Shown here: piece by piece, positions 63,449-64,000 of the stretch
Position numbering within the stretch: position 1 is the stretch's first letter
Layout: every line of letters begins with the position of its first letter
DNA from: Desemzia sp045528445
GTDB lineage: Bacteria; Bacillota; Bacilli; Lactobacillales; Carnobacteriaceae
Length of the DNA stretch: 64,000 nucleotides
Reading direction: 5' to 3'
NCBI RefSeq assembly: GCF_045528445.1
Contig: NZ_JBGQQU010000002.1
Coordinates: 1-64,000 of the forward strand
Translations under genes and position numbers: made by a program
Notes under the pieces: model-generated
The model's database searches: none
Told to the model about the DNA's origin: nothing
Seen by the model: only the letters and a program-made list of their open reading frames with translations

Positions 63449-64000
63449 ATGAGAATAAGAGAACTAAAGAAAGAAGCCAAAGCAAGGCTTTCAGGAAATT
63501 GGAAAATAGCGATATTAAACTTAGTGATTATGACTATTTTAACTTCCATTATCAGTGAGGTGTTATTGGGTCTCGTAGGAGCGGGCAGCTTTGAGAGCTT
63601 AACATCAACATTTTCACAAGATCCAGCACTGGTTACCTCGGATATGATAGCTGCAAGTACAAGAGAAACGATTCTTTCTTCATTGGTGACTATAGTAGTC
63701 AGCTTTATTACGGCTGTCTTCGCAGTCGGTTATGACTGGTCTTTACTAGATATGGTTGACGGGGAAAAATTAACTGTAGAAGCGATGTTTCAGTCCTTAA
63801 AAACCAATCGATTTTTTAAAGTTTTAGGGATCTCAGTAGTAACTAATTTATTTATTATCTTGTGGAGTTTATTGTTGATCATACCAGGAATCATTAAATC
63901 TTATAGTTACAGTCAATCGTTTAATGTCTACAAAGACGATCCAAATTTGGATATCATGGGTGCGATTCAACGCAGTAAAGAAATCATGGAAGGTAGAAAA
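63449..64000 (+). CDS. DUF975 family membrane protein (cut by window end)
   Basis: First 184 residues only; the frame stays open to base 64000. Start MRIRELKKEAKARLSGNWKIAILNLVIM is the DUF975 signature. Helices lie at about 18-40, 75-100 and 128-152. The GIIKSYSYSQSFNVYKDDPNLDIMGAIQRSKEIMEG segment is also typical. ATG 63449 follows GGAGGAG by five bases; an ATG at 63445 is out of frame. Function unknown. Confidence 0.88.
   Translation, partial: MRIRELKKEAKARLSGNWKIAILNLVIMTILTSIISEVLLGLVGAGSFESLTSTFSQDPALVTSDMIAASTRETILSSLVTIVVSFITAVFAVGYDWSLLDMVDGEKLTVEAMFQSLKTNRFFKVLGISVVTNLFIILWSLLLIIPGIIKSYSYSQSFNVYKDDPNLDIMGAIQRSKEIMEGRK

Overview
This window is a chromosomal segment of a low-GC Gram-positive bacterium of the order Lactobacillales. 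Gene content and style (archaeal-type ProRS and ArgRS each behind a T-box, YfhO and DUF975 membrane proteins, miaA-hflX without hfq, a glnR-glnA locus) fit the Carnobacteriaceae and most resemble Carnobacterium. That placement is inference from recall, not a database match. There is no prophage, intact insertion sequence, integrase or CRISPR array.

Layout. 1-3120: the 3' part of a 23S rRNA gene, a 5S gene and 12 tRNA genes, closed by a terminator. 3311-10108: a small membrane protein, ATP-dependent PEP carboxykinase (pckA, with a candidate cre site) and a Na+-translocating oxaloacetate decarboxylase cluster. That cluster has a biotin-free carboxyltransferase subunit, a separate biotin carrier, two beta subunits and two gamma-like subunits, the second only 52 aa. 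10171-14122 (minus): a sugar ABC importer (binding lipoprotein, two permeases, DUF624 protein) with no ATPase gene of its own. 14380-21063: aminotransferase, YtxH protein, DUF2188 protein, NAD-dependent epimerase, RlmA-like methyltransferase, queG and trmL. 21203-24895: a BmrCD/LmrCD-type heterodimeric multidrug ABC exporter preceded by its own promoter, a 22-codon leader peptide and a terminator, which looks like a ribosome-mediated attenuator. 24973-32602: yidD, T-box-argS (minus), argR, phosphohexomutase, aldo-keto reductase, a 52-bp-period repeat block and T-box-proS. 32729-47716: zwf, a DEAD-box helicase, a DUF1189 protein that seems to use an ATC start, sodA, yfhO, a class B penicillin-binding protein, two small envelope proteins, an alpha-glucosidase with a cre site, and rpmG. 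47981-52364: the conserved 5-FCL / rhomboid / yqgQ / glcK / yqgU-like / rhodanese run. 52854-60212: miaA, hflX, ynbB-like, glnA1, glnR, glnA2. 60283-64000: a PH-domain protein, a PAS + degenerate GGDEF protein, tRNA-Arg, a general stress protein, a 35-aa membrane peptide and a truncated DUF975 protein.

The genes are mostly core metabolism and translation. The parts most worth a second look are the leader-peptide attenuator before the ABC exporter, the paired glutamine synthetases of which one naturally lacks the feedback residue Arg62, the duplicated oxaloacetate decarboxylase membrane subunits, and several intergenic elements: 41-bp and 52-bp period repeats, a duplicated roughly 210-bp element, and a likely small RNA. 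Many genes appear to start at TTG or GTG; starts were chosen by ribosome-binding-site spacing and by where family homology begins.
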